Shown here piece by piece: positions 54,804 through 64,000 of a stretch of 64,000 nt of DNA (positions are counted from its first letter, which is position 1; each line of letters begins with the position of its first letter). The notes under the pieces were generated by a model. That model was not told the origin of the DNA. It saw only the letters and a program-made list of their open reading frames with translations, and ran no database searches. Made by a program: the position numbers and the translations under genes. Origin of the DNA: Paraphoma chrysanthemicola (Eukaryota; Ascomycota; Dothideomycetes; Pleosporales; Phaeosphaeriaceae); contig JAGMWG010000027.1 in NCBI GenBank assembly GCA_020744225.1, positions 62,001 through 126,000 on the forward strand, written 5' to 3'.

Positions 54804-56404
54804 CTAAATCTTCGCAACACAAAACATATCCACCACCTCATCCACCAAACATTTCTCTTCTTCCGTTCCGTCCTTCTCCACATCCATCTCGTTCCCCTCC
54901 ACACCATCACCAACTTCCTCCACCACCTCCCCTTTCCCCTCCCTAATCCTCACCCTCGCACACTCCTCCCCCAACATAAGCCAATGCACCGCCTGCAACA
55001 TCTCTATTCTCAACCTCGCATCCCCATCCCCACCCCACACCTCACACGCATGCATCTTAAACTCCACCCACGTCACCGCCTCATCCGGCACACGCCGATA
55101 CAACCTCATCTCCACATCCCACTCGCCCGTCGAAAACGCCCTGCGCACACCATCCGGAACGTGTTTCGCGTCCATAGTCGCGATGATGGTGTGTGCATGG
55201 ATATCTAGCGCCGCGTACGCTGCGTCGAGACGCTGTGTCATTTGTTGGATATCCGTTGAACTAAACCGGCTTGGATGTCTGTCCGGGTCTGTGGATTCAA
55301 TATTCAATCGTTGGATATGTTGATCTAATTCGTAGAAATCATCACACCACTTCCCCCTCCAATTTCTCTCATCTAAACACTCCGGTCCGGGGTCAGGTAA
55401 GCTGGGTGTCATGGTGTATGTCGTATCAGAACGGTATTCGAGGATACATAGGTACTCGCTGCCGTCGGTAAGAGAGCCGAAGAGCCATTCCCAGGGTGGG
55501 AGGAGGAGTTTGTTCATGCTGTGTTGGATGCGTTCGAGGGCGGCGTTGGGGATGGCTAAGTTGATGTGGAGCTTTGTGTACGCGGATGTACCTGAGGGAT
55601 GGATTTGTGCGGTAGATACACGCACGCATGGCGAGGATGCGAGGATGGAGGTGCATAGCGTGCCGCGGAGGGGAGCGCGTGGGTAGTCGTACGGACGGGC
55701 TTGCCAGTCAGGTTTGGATGGGAGGGATTCGATGCCATGGCTAAAGACGCGGAGGACGGCGGCAATGGCGTATGGGTGGGGAGATAGTGTGCCGACAATG
55801 TCGCGTCGGGAAGGGTTGGAGCCGATGTCGTAGACTTTGGTGAAGGCTTGGAGCATCTGCATTCACATTAGCAAACTATCTTCAAAACCCAAATGTGATG
55901 ATAGGAAGGGAGAGAGAAGTACTTTTGTCGCTCGTCGCTGATTCCGATACCGTGGATCAACAACCATTTGCGTGATCCAGAACACAAAATCTCCCTCATG
56001 TACCCACTGACTAATAAAGCAGTGCGCGATTTGTCGATCATCGCCCGTCACAGCAGTGACTAGAACCGTCGACGCACCTTCGGGAATGAAGTACTTCTTC
56101 AAATCATCAACACTCATCTTGACCAAGCCATCTACACAGCATAACATTAGTCCCCTCACCACTAAAAGTAGTCTATGAAAAGTAACTTACGTGCCCTAGC
56201 CCTTTGCGGCCCCAATACCAACGGCGCAGTCTCATTCCACAAGCCAAAGCAGTTCGTGAACAAGACTGAACAGCGGACGAGCTGTTTTTCGGCAATCAAG
56301 GGAGCGGGGGTGACGTGGTATTTGATATCTTCTTCGATATCAGGGTCTTGTTGGAGTGGGTTGGGAGGGGCGCGGATGGCGAGACAGTGTTGTTCGAGAG
56401 ACAT
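54804..56404 (-). CDS. GNAT-like N-acetyltransferase domain protein
   Basis: Three exons, 56404-56191, 56131-55923 and 55856-54804; 491 aa, sum in frame. Introns of 59 and 66 bases with CTAATG branch sites; the second donor is the weaker GTACTT. The acetyl-CoA-binding motif A region appears as 'FWITQMVVDPRYRNQRRATK' joined to 'MLQAFTKVYDIGS', with the R-x-x-x-R-x-A loop crossing the exon 2/3 join. After it comes 'SPHPYAIAAVLRVFSHG'. The pattern recalls a fungal family of long, uncharacterised GNAT-like proteins in which a ~150-residue GNAT part precedes a ~300-residue region of unknown fold. The C terminus is acidic ('GKGEVVEEVGDGVEGNEMD'). Substrate unknown. Confidence 0.8.
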
Positions 56405-58214
56405 TTTGATTGGGGGTGAAGGTTAGGAGGGGGCGGGGGAAGTGGAGGGTGTTTGTGAAGAGGATTTTTTGGAGGTTTGGGGAGGAAAGAAGATAGAAGA
56501 AGAGGAGACGGGTTAAAGTGGGAGAATGTTGTTAAGAGACTATTGTGAAGATGTACCATGGTTCAAAGGAGGGTTTGCAGAAAAACCATCTCCAGTCCTC
56601 CAACCATGGTTTGCAGATTCGGTGCCCTTCCCATGGTTTTCCTTCAACTGAGCTCTGTTCAGCTACTTTCTTTGCAGACGTCAATCCAGTATTGAATAGA
56701 TGTGTGATTAAGATACCAGGTCCGTGGTGTCTTCCATTACGCTACGCAAAGTCTTTAATGTGCCGTGTAGATATCTTCTGATTCCGCATTTCCTACGAGA
56801 GTGTGTCCTAAACTTCTCGAAATGAAGAGCGTAAGGGAAAGTAGCTGAGATGCGGTCCATGGTACTTGATTATCAAGTTCTGCAGTGATTCTAGGTTTGA
56901 TGCGGGTGAGCGATGAACTTTGGAGAGTGAGGTGTGTTGATGTGAAAGTTTTGATACAGAGTCCTGGCTGTATCCAGCGCACAATGGACTGCAGACCTTC
57001 ATATGATTGAATGCCTGGGTGGTCGGCAAGACTCCTCATCGATACGCTATGAGATAGAGTTGCTCAGTCGAACCATGGTTCTGTGTATGTTCGCGGTGGA
57101 TCGGCTATGGTAGCGCAGCCCCTGCTTCCTCTCGTACCAAACTCAACATGTCTGCAACACAGCAACTCACTGTTGAGTATGGAGACGGGCAGCGCACGAC
57201 CAAGGACCGCGGCACGATACTACCAGAGGTGTGTTGGACTGTGTGTCTTCGCCGGCTAATTGAAGATTTGGATAGATCGAGAAATGTCTGTCTAGTGTGC
57301 TGGTAGTGACCTGCGCCTGCAGAGCTTAAGTCTGGCTTACATCATCAGCAGCGACTTCTTGCCGCACCAGCGTGCCTGCATGAGTCTGCCTCCTCGCTTC
57401 ACCACTAGTACGCCTACTCGCATCCGTCGTCAGCAACCCTAGACCTACCAAACACTCCTTACTCACGCAATGCCACGCCTTCCTCACCGGTCCAACCCGC
57501 ACGCATAAACTCCACAGCCACGCGCTACCTCACCATCACCATCCATCGCGCCCCACATCAACACACCCGATTCGCCCGCTCGCTTTCCTCACGTGCTGCA
57601 CCCCTTGGCAACGGATTCTAAATCGGGGCTGTGGTCGCCTCGCTTCCTTACATGGGTTCTGTCAACCAATCGCAAGTCCGGGCCAGCGAGGACGCTACGC
57701 CAGAAGAGGTAATGTACGAGGAGTGGCCCGAGCGTCCGTAGGATCGCAGGACTTATTGATTAGGGAGTAGGAGAGGGTGTGGATGGGGCCTTGTGAGACG
57801 TATATGTGGATGGGTGTCCCGGGTGGTGGGTGAGAAGTGTGGCTCTTTTGTTCTCCTTTACGCTCGTTACGTTGGACTTTGCGCGATACTTTGTGCGATA
57901 CTTTGTGGTGTGAAGACGACGACATCGCGAAACGACTTCTTCTGCCTGCTCAATCTTCCAAGCGACGACCGTTCGGGCAGAGCTTTTTGGTTGCCTCGAA
58001 GACTGAACACCGCAATCATCTACTGTTTCGGTCAGTGTCTGCATCAACAAACTCCCGTCCGGTCTCGACTCGTCCTCAAGACAACACATTCCTCTCCACA
58101 TCCACCACACGACCATTACACAAGCAATCGGACCGACTCAAGAACGCACAACCTACACGTGCCCATCTACCACCCCATTCTACGACCCTCACAACAAACC
58201 CAACCCAACACACA
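56405..58214. other. 1.8 kb with a possible spliced gene fragment
   Basis: The GNAT-like gene faces away here (minus) and the next clear gene starts at 58215 (plus). Inside is a possible small spliced coding start at 57148 (see findings) and several CCATGG-containing motifs between 56558 and 57080. No family recognised, so no CDS is called. Confidence 0.4.
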
Positions 58215-58523
58215 ATGCCACCGCACCACCTGGCGCTCCACGCCCGCGACGCAGGCAGCATCCCAGACTTCAAACTTCCGCCCCTAGTCATCGTCCTACT
58301 CATCATGATCGGCTCTCTCGTCCTCGTCTGCATGGCCTACGCCATCCATCGCACATTTGGCTTCGGACATGATCCCAATGGGTTCAGGCATACGACCGTC
58401 CAGCAGATGGAGTACATGGCTGAGGTGCGGGTGCGGAACATGGATGCCTTGGAGAGGGAGGGGCGGTGGGCGAGAAGTGAGGGAAAAGGAAGGAGGGAGG
58501 GGGAGACTGTGTATCAGGTGTAG
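58215..58523 (+). CDS. Small single-pass membrane protein
   Basis: 102 aa, no intron within it. One strong transmembrane segment ('PLVIVLLIMIGSLVLVCMAY', ~24-46) after a short polar N terminus, then 'AIHRTFGFGHDPNGFRH' and a charged C-terminal helix 'QQMEYMAEVRVRNMDALER'. This looks like a conserved small Pezizomycotina membrane-protein family (resemblance by eye, family name not known). The frame upstream of the ATG is open but lacks coding character. Convergent with the next minus-strand gene. Confidence 0.72.
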   Translation: MPPHHLALHARDAGSIPDFKLPPLVIVLLIMIGSLVLVCMAYAIHRTFGFGHDPNGFRHTTVQQMEYMAEVRVRNMDALEREGRWARSEGKGRREGETVYQV

Positions 58524-58786
58524 GGCGTGAGGTGTGAGCGGTGGAATGATAGGACGTTGGGGCGGGGATGGAGGCGAATCTTGGTTGGAGGGGACATGGC
58601 GATACATACTTGATGGGCAAGGGGAGCAGATATGCTTGTGGAAGAGGTTCATTACATATGTTTTGGGTTGGGTGGTTGTCGAATAGCGAAACCTTTGCGA
58701 TGTATGCATACGACGAATATCAGAAAGAAAGAAATACACATAACCTAAGAGCCACTGGTTCTCATCCCATCCACACACCTCCTCAT

Positions 58787-59313
58787 TCAATCGTTCAGTC
58801 TACTACCCACTTCGCCGCTTAGATCTCTTCTTGTGTATCTTCTTTCAGTCTCTCTTTCGAACTGCTCATACTCCAGACTTTCCTCTGCCTCAGTCAACAT
58901 ATCCTTGACTGCAAGCATTAGCTACAACCACACATCACCCCCAAACCGAACTCACAATGTCCAGTCCGCCTAGTGTTTGTGTTCTCCGCATCACTCGGGT
59001 GCCATGAAATCAATGTACCCCGGTAATCCCCGCTATTCTCCGCGGCGCGGATTTGCTCGACTGTAGTATCGAAATCGGGCCCAGCGCAGTACGAGAATTT
59101 CGCTTGATTCTGCCCGTAATACTGCGCGGCCCAGTACCGACATCTCTCGACAAGTGTGAGGTCAGTGAGGTACCTGGTCCTGCTCTCGTGGTCCGTTACG
59201 GTCACGAAGTTCGGGGATGCTGACTCCATAGGATTGAAAGCAGGACTTTGGATGTTGTATCTCGCAAAGAAGAAGAATCGGGCGTCGAATTCGGTGACTT
59301 GGTCTTGTGTCAT
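58787..59313 (-). CDS. Hypothetical protein, two exons
   Basis: Exons 59313-58956 and 58908-58787, 159 aa. The 47-base intron has GTGAGT, a GCTAATG branch and a GCAG acceptor; without splicing the frame stops soon after the donor. Start 'MTQDQVTEFDARFFFFARYN'; an upstream in-frame ATG at 59376 would add 21 residues. The body is mixed alpha/beta ('LVERCRYWAAQYYGQNQAKF'), and the second exon is a charged helix ('EAEESLEYEQFERETERRYT'). No signal peptide, membrane segment or known domain. Real gene likely, function unknown. Confidence 0.7.
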
Positions 59314-59589
59314 TTTTTCTGCTCGTGTTCCAATCGAAAGCTGTTCGCTGAGCGGTCGGGCAAGGATGAAAAGCACTTCGGTGGAGGGCTCAATGTTTTA
59401 TGTCTCGACTGCTTCGGTACAAACTATTCCTTTGACAAGCCTCTTTGACAAATTCGCAAGTCACAGGACTTGTCTACAGGCCTCGTGGTGGGTCGGGAAA
59501 CACAATACGGTACGTTCAGAGCTGATGAGTGTGTCTTTCTGGGTCGAGGCAAAGACGAGAGAATTATGTAATTTACTTTTGTATATTCC

Positions 59590-59834
59590 GAAGTAGTGCG
59601 CTATGCACTAGCATAATAGCTCTTTTAAGCCGCCTCCGCAAAGGTTCTGCTAAGGCTAATATCTAGGCACTAGCCTGTCGCATACATAATATAATTGGAA
59701 TATTCCTTAGAAACCATCTAGGTCTTCCAATTTCGTGCAGTAATGACGTAGAGTTAAACCCACTCTGTTCTAAGATACTATTAGTTCTTCAATTAAATAA
59801 AATACTATCTAAGAGATAATACCTGTTGACAATA
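59590..59834. repeat. Short TpA-rich, RIP-like block
   Basis: About 245 bases with dense TA dinucleotides and AT-rich composition, like the block near 25 kb, directly beyond the stop codon of the small secreted protein gene. May be a fragment of a degraded repeat; by-eye judgement. Confidence 0.4.
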
Positions 59835-60083
59835 CTAGCAAGGTTCACTTCCAGTGAAGCGGGTGCTAGCTGGGCATTGGGGGCAGCCAAAGCAAGTGTA
59901 GCCGATATCCAGATTAAGACCGCTGCTGCGGCATGATGCGCAAATAGTAGTCCGCCCTGGATCAGAGCTTGGTCCATTGTAAATGCAGTTTCTGCAGGCC
60001 TGCCGTTCCGCTAGCTGTGGTGTTGCCATTGACATGACTGAAGGGAGGATGACAAGAAAGCTTGCAAAGAGATTGAAATGCAT
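59835..60083 (-). CDS. Small secreted cysteine-rich protein, effector-like
   Basis: 82 aa, no intron. Predicted signal peptide at residues ~1-20 ('MHFNLFASFLVILPSVMSMA'). The mature part has eight cysteines at 30, 33, 48, 51, 64, 67, 70 and 82, in the order CxxC, CxxC, CxxCxxC, C, consistent with four disulfides or zinc pairs. ATG 60083 is the most likely start because the signal peptide begins there; the frame is open 38 residues further but that part has no signal character. Size, secretion and Cys content fit fungal effectors or apoplastic defence-related proteins; no homolog identified. A TATA box lies upstream, and RIP-like sequence begins at the stop codon. Confidence 0.78.
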   Translation of the reverse strand: MHFNLFASFLVILPSVMSMATPQLAERQACRNCIYNGPSSDPGRTTICASCRSSGLNLDIGYTCFGCPQCPASTRFTGSEPC

Positions 60084-60852
60084 GGTAGCGGGAATAGGCA
60101 GGAGTGCAAAGAGTTCTTGGGATAGTATTATGTAGTCAACGTCCGCTGGACTGAAACTGGCGAACAGCGTAAAAGAGTTGTGATAGGTTGTATGCAAAGA
60201 AGAGTTGTTGACTTGTACTCTCTGTCCTCATGCGAAATAGTCTATGGTTTATATACGTGTGCGTTCTCTGTATGTGCCGGCACCTATGAACCCCTTAACT
60301 TACATACAACGTAGTGAAACGGGTTAGGGTAGCTCGGCACCACTTGGTCGCCGGTGTTCGTCGTCCTCGTCCCAAGCAGTCGGCCCGACGTGGAGGCGCC
60401 GACGAAATTGTGGGTTGGCATTCATATGCCAACTGACTCGTGTGAGCTGCTCTTTACACTGCTTTCTTTAACAAAAACTGGAGGCCCATAGGTATTGCAC
60501 CGCTGATGTCTCGGCCACCTCGGTGAGCTGAGAACGATGTGGGAAGTCATTGAGACTGACATGACTATGACGAGGTAGTACAGAGGCGGCCCTGATGCTA
60601 GTTTCGTGCGAAGCGGAGGTCGCGATGAGATCTGAGATACGGAGCCACTGCGGTCTGGCAGCGTACACCGCCAATGCGAAATGTAGTTATGAGTCGCCAG
60701 ATGATTAATCCAGAGATGTAGCTCCAGAATGACCGTCACGATGGTGACTTCCGCTCATCCCATGTCGCGTTTTTGAACCGGAACTCTGAGTGGAGTTAGG
60801 CCAGTGTATGGCTTTCCTCAATGCGCCATGGAGTCATAGCTGATCGATCTTA
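60084..60852. other. Intergenic, promoter of secreted protein gene
   Basis: About 770 bases; contains the TATA element at 60248-60255 on the minus strand and the 3' flank of the HET gene. No other gene recognised. Confidence 0.45.
60248..60255 (-). promoter_or_regulatory. TATA box of small secreted protein gene
   Basis: TATATAAA on the minus strand, 165 bases before ATG 60083. Confidence 0.5.
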
Positions 60853-62733
60853 TCAAACTAGTACTACATCCTGCTCTTCGATGTCCAGATCCTCGATTTC
60901 ACCATGCATCATGCCGTGCACATAAGCTTCTCCGATAAGAGTATAGGTCTCCTCAGTCGTGTTCGGGCTGCGGCGTAGTATATGTGCTGTTAGAGCAGAA
61001 CTGAAGATGCAGACGGAGTCGCCTGGCTCGATGCTTGATGACCCGCGGCCAAGGCGTCCATTAGCAGTCATAAAGAGCCGCTGTCCCTCCATGGTTACGT
61101 ATATTGACGCAATAGCTGCGAAGTGTCGCATGATTTCTGGTGCAGTTTCTAGATTGGTCTCTAATGCAAAGGCAACTTCATCTAGTAGCCTGAAATAAGT
61201 GTTAGAGTAGCCAGAATCGATGATGGGATCATTTGCGTACCTCAGCGTTTCGAGATCGTGAGAATTACCAGCAAGACCTTCCTTGAACGATGTCAGGGAT
61301 TCGTATGACATTGGCCATTCTTGAGGATTGCGAGCAAAATTGCTATTCAGTGTCTCCCAGTACGCTGCGGCCATTGCGGCTTCACTTGCGAAGACTGGTG
61401 AGTATGTGCGCAGCCGAGTATCCCGCTCTATATAGATGGCGGTCTCTGTAGCCTGTTCCCAGTTGTGAAAGGATTGCAGATTTGTGAGGTCAGAATCCTC
61501 GGCATGTTCATGTTCAGGTAGTGACATGAAGGTAGTTTCAACCCCGTCGAATATCTGTCCACGCAGTACAAGCTCCTTGCTGTGCAGATCGTAAGGTCGC
61601 TTGGCCTCATTCTTCCTTGTACTCGCGGAGTATCTCCTAAATTTCTGCTCGCTTGAGGGTCGTCCTGAATAGTCATGAAAGTCAGGACACCAGCTCGGCA
61701 GGCTCGTTCTTTTCCCCACAGACGTTGCGGAGCGCAAGAACCTCCACCAGCGACCAGGGTCGAGACTCGTATTCAAAAGTACGGACCGCGCCAGCTGGAT
61801 GTACATATCTTCCAGAGGTGTTGTCTCGTCGACTTCGACTGCAACAAACCCAAGGAGTGCGTAGACACGGTCACGCGGGTCTCTGCAGAGAGCGTGCATT
61901 GTGTAGGTCACAATGTTCGCTACTTCCGTAGCAGTAAGTGATCTTCCAGCATTATAGGCTTTCTGCGTGAGATGACGTGACAAGACGAGACCCCGAGACC
62001 ATTTGCTAGTGTTTGGAGCTGTTGAGCCATCGGGACCAGTGATATGCCAACCACTAACCTCGGATCTGATCAGTTGTTGCAAAATGTCCCAATCAATTTC
62101 ATGCTGGCCTAAGAGCATTCGAAGATGCCTTGCATATGACGCCTCTTGCACGACCCATAGACGCCTGTACCACTCGTTGCCGGTCAGGGATGTGATCGTT
62201 GACCAAGCTTCCTTGGTCGTTAGCCAGGGCAGCGTCTCTGGCATTTTCGTCATCATGGTCAAAACATCAGTTTTCCGATCAACGAGCTGGTGCAAGTTGG
62301 AGATAACATTGCCACTCTGCTGGTTGCCCGATCCCAGCCATACCCAGACATTGGAAGCCCATCGGTAGATTCTGATCATCATTCGAATTTGCTGCATTTT
62401 CTCGGCTGCATCGGCTTGGTTGATACATACAGCGTCGATCCAAATTGGCAGGTTGGAGCTACGACGAGCTAGATGTGGAAGTGCCACAAGGAGATTGTGG
62501 TGGACGTGCAGTTGTTGCTCATTACAGACGATGGGGTACGTCGTTGATAAGTCACCCCAGGTGTAAGAAAGTGCGTCAAATTCCAGGGGAGTGGGGCTGC
62601 CAGCTAAGTCGAGGAACTGTACCGTGCTCAAGTGGTAGTCGACCGTGCCGTCAGACTGCGTTGAGAAATTGAGCACGCGAATTTGGCCAGGCTCGAGACG
62701 TGTGTATACAAATGGCGCAAGCTTTGGCGCCAT
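60853..62733 (-). CDS. Heterokaryon incompatibility (HET-6-like) domain protein
   Basis: Two exons, 62733-61241 and 61189-60853, 609 aa. The 51-base in-frame intron (GTACGC donor, CTAAC branch, TTTCAG acceptor) is easily missed, and reading through it gives 17 extra residues. ATG 62733 ('MAPKLAPFVYTRLEPGQIRV') is preferred to an upstream ATG at 62847. HET domain: 'FDALSYTWGD' (~49), 'HLARRSSNLPIWIDAVCINQ', 'IRIYRWASNVWVWLG', 'WYRRLWVVQEASYARHL', then 'CRDPRDRVYALLGF' (~288). The C terminus has 'GRGSSSIEPGDSVCIFSSAL' and ends acidic. This motif set matches the HET-6/OR-allele-like group rather than the first HET protein of this window. Non-self recognition or stress role inferred. Confidence 0.93.
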   Translation of the reverse strand: MAPKLAPFVYTRLEPGQIRVLNFSTQSDGTVDYHLSTVQFLDLAGSPTPLEFDALSYTWGDLSTTYPIVCNEQQLHVHHNLLVALPHLARRSSNLPIWIDAVCINQADAAEKMQQIRMMIRIYRWASNVWVWLGSGNQQSGNVISNLHQLVDRKTDVLTMMTKMPETLPWLTTKEAWSTITSLTGNEWYRRLWVVQEASYARHLRMLLGQHEIDWDILQQLIRSEVSGWHITGPDGSTAPNTSKWSRGLVLSRHLTQKAYNAGRSLTATEVANIVTYTMHALCRDPRDRVYALLGFVAVEVDETTPLEDMYIQLARSVLLNTSLDPGRWWRFLRSATSVGKRTSLPSWCPDFHDYSGRPSSEQKFRRYSASTRKNEAKRPYDLHSKELVLRGQIFDGVETTFMSLPEHEHAEDSDLTNLQSFHNWEQATETAIYIERDTRLRTYSPVFASEAAMAAAYWETLNSNFARNPQEWPMSYESLTSFKEGLAGNSHDLETLRYANDPIIDSGYSNTYFRLLDEVAFALETNLETAPEIMRHFAAIASIYVTMEGQRLFMTANGRLGRGSSSIEPGDSVCIFSSALTAHILRRSPNTTEETYTLIGEAYVHGMMHGEIEDLDIEEQDVVLV

Positions 62734-63110
62734 GGCGCGCGGATGGGAGTCGGAAAGTTGTAGAAAGCCAAGGATACCCACGCATGCGCAAACATGTGAG
62801 CACAATTGGGAGCGAATGTGGGCGCTCTCGTGGATGCGATACAGCAACGTTGATTGATGGGGATCGCAGAGGTTGGGTGTCAGAGAGCCGCAAGGCTACT
62901 GAACGAGGAAGGAAGGCGCAATGCATGCTGTCAGCAAGGCTGAGCCTCGCTTCGACCACTTCTGATTCGGCCACGCATGATGGACGTCCATCCCTGCTTC
63001 ACAGCGTCGGTGGACTTTTATGATGAGCGTGTGTAGTGCGCCAAATCGTTGTGCTTGGGTGTCAGAATCTGCTCGCATGGCGCCGGCTGGTCGCTCCTTC
63101 TCCCAAAGTG
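62734..63110. other. Intergenic between two minus-strand genes
   Basis: About 380 bases holding the HET promoter and the 3' flank of the RNase H2C gene; no gene recognised. Confidence 0.5.
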
Positions 63111-63674
63111 CTAAGCTGCCTGCTTATCCACATTCCCTTCCGTCTCCTCCTCATCGACATGCATCGTCTCCGCAAAGCCAGTCCATTCTCTGACACCCCT
63201 CACGAAGCCGTCGCGCTCCTCATCAACCTGTCCACCGTGTTCCCAGACCATAATCTCGTCAAACTCGCCAATTTGTTCTGCGATCTTGACTTCCACATCC
63301 ATATCCTCCAGTCCATCTTCGTCTTCTGCATCGTCCTCGTCATGCTGCGCTTGCTGCCGCTGGTGCGCTTGTGTCTGTGTCTTTGGCGCTTCTTTATCGG
63401 TGACGTTGAGTACGACGCCCGTGTAGTTCTCAGGAAGGGGCAGTTTAGTGCCATGCAAATGGCGACCACGGAAGTATGCGTGTTGCGTTCCTGTACCTGT
63501 GTATTAGCATCTCGTGCGACGTCCGAGGAGGAGAGGTGGTAGAGCAATACCTTTCTCGTCTGTCGAGGGCTTCCAGTATCGCTCTGTGTCGTTGACAGGG
63601 CCGTTGTGGTTTATACGCGCCGGAAGGAGGTTTGCAGTGCATTTCTGCGGTCGCGAAGGCTGGATTGACAACAT
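63111..63674 (-). CDS. RNH203: Ribonuclease H2 subunit C
   Basis: Non-catalytic subunit of the heterotrimeric RNase H2, which removes ribonucleotides from DNA. Exons 63674-63551 and 63496-63111, 169 aa; intron 54 bases with GTATTG donor. Conserved family elements: 'LLPARINHNGPVNDTERYWKP', 'HAYFRGRHLHGTKLPLPENY' and 'TGVVLNVTD', with an acidic insertion ('DEDDAEDEDGLEDMDVE') and then 'FDEIMVWEHGG'. Two in-frame acceptors six bases apart (63497 and 63491) would give 169 or 167 residues. The C terminus is Glu/Asp rich. Identification relies on these family motifs; start at the only good ATG. Confidence 0.9.
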
Positions 63675-64000
63675 TTGTATGCGGTTGTCTTCGTAAGTCT
63701 GCCTTTGAATGGTGTTCTCCGATAGTGGACACCAAGAATGTTGTGGGTTCCGGTTGATCGGTGGTGCACTTAAGGGAGTGGTGACTGGCGGATTGCTTGA
63801 GCCTCTGTTTCTAAGCGCGTTGACCAGAGAAACTCGTCCTTTGAGGGCTTGAGTGGGGTGTATAGAAGATGAGTCGGTTCAGAGATTCCACTGGCACTAA
63901 TCAAGGTTGTATGCAGTTTTTGGAGTATGGATTGTGGTCGTTGAGGGTGCATGAGGGTGCCACTTGGGTGCACGCGTCGACGCGACAAAGCGTGTGCCGC
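63675..64000. other. Upstream flank of RNH203
   Basis: About 325 bases to the window edge; no gene recognised. Confidence 0.4.

Noticed and set aside
57837..58214. 126-codon upstream extension of the small membrane protein
   Set aside because: Low coding character, no Met-proximal conservation; the short form with the membrane helix is the family-like product.
62727..62738. 12-bp perfect palindrome at the HET start codon
   Set aside because: GCGCCATGGCGC is explained by the ATG with GC-rich flanks; no evidence that it is a binding site.
1..64000. tRNA, rRNA, CRISPR arrays, complete transposons
   Set aside because: Scanned by eye for tRNA B-box-like GGTTCGAATCC, direct repeats with spacers, and transposase-like frames; none convincing.

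Overview
The window looks like nuclear DNA of a filamentous ascomycete (Pezizomycotina, most likely Dothideomycetes; the class is inference). Nearly all spliced genes have short introns (about 45-90 bases) with GT(A/N)NGT donors, CTAAC/CTGAC-like branch sites and YAG acceptors. The families fit too: HET-domain proteins, a fused ergothioneine synthase, a two-step fungal PE methyltransferase, a GPI-anchored GH17 glucanase and a peroxisomal Lon. I see no rRNA, tRNA, CRISPR array or intact transposon. About 26 protein genes are supported, with several long stretches (2-4.6 kb) without recognisable genes.

Layout. 0-6 kb: a bacterial-type OpgH/MdoH-like glucosyltransferase and a POT/PTR2 peptide transporter, both on minus. 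6.9-12.1 kb: three minus-strand genes (a SnoaL-like small protein, an acidic hypothetical protein, and a protein with three tandem Cys6 units). 12.1-16.7 kb: no recognisable gene. 16.7-23.5 kb: a HET protein, then an alpha/beta hydrolase, a cis-CaaD-type tautomerase and an MBL-fold hydrolase, which together look like a small catabolic neighbourhood. 24.5-25.7 kb: TpA-rich, RIP-like sequence. 26.3-36.5 kb: peroxisomal Lon (ending SRL), a large multi-pass membrane protein of unknown function, and CHO2 in six exons. 37.4-38.4 kb: a basic hypothetical protein. 40.8-43.9 kb: EGT1 in eight exons, one intron being in frame and easily missed. 44.4-49.5 kb: a large PHD-finger protein, a small hypothetical protein and the mitochondrial rhomboid PCP1. 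50-56.4 kb: a BTB-like protein, a small two-exon gene, a GPI-anchored GH17 glucanase and a GNAT-like protein. 57-64 kb: a possible gene fragment, a small membrane protein, a hypothetical protein, a small secreted 8-Cys protein beside TpA-rich sequence, a second HET protein and the RNase H2 subunit C gene.

The genes do not form one pathway. Several are housekeeping (CHO2, PCP1, Lon, RNase H2C, EGT1). Others are accessory (two HET genes, the catabolic trio, the OpgH-like gene, the candidate effector). The points most worth following up are the OpgH-like enzyme in a fungus, the effector-like gene next to RIP-like DNA, the triple-Cys6 protein, and three in-frame introns that naive gene calling would translate through. 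All splice sites were read by eye; the stated exon sums are divisible by three.
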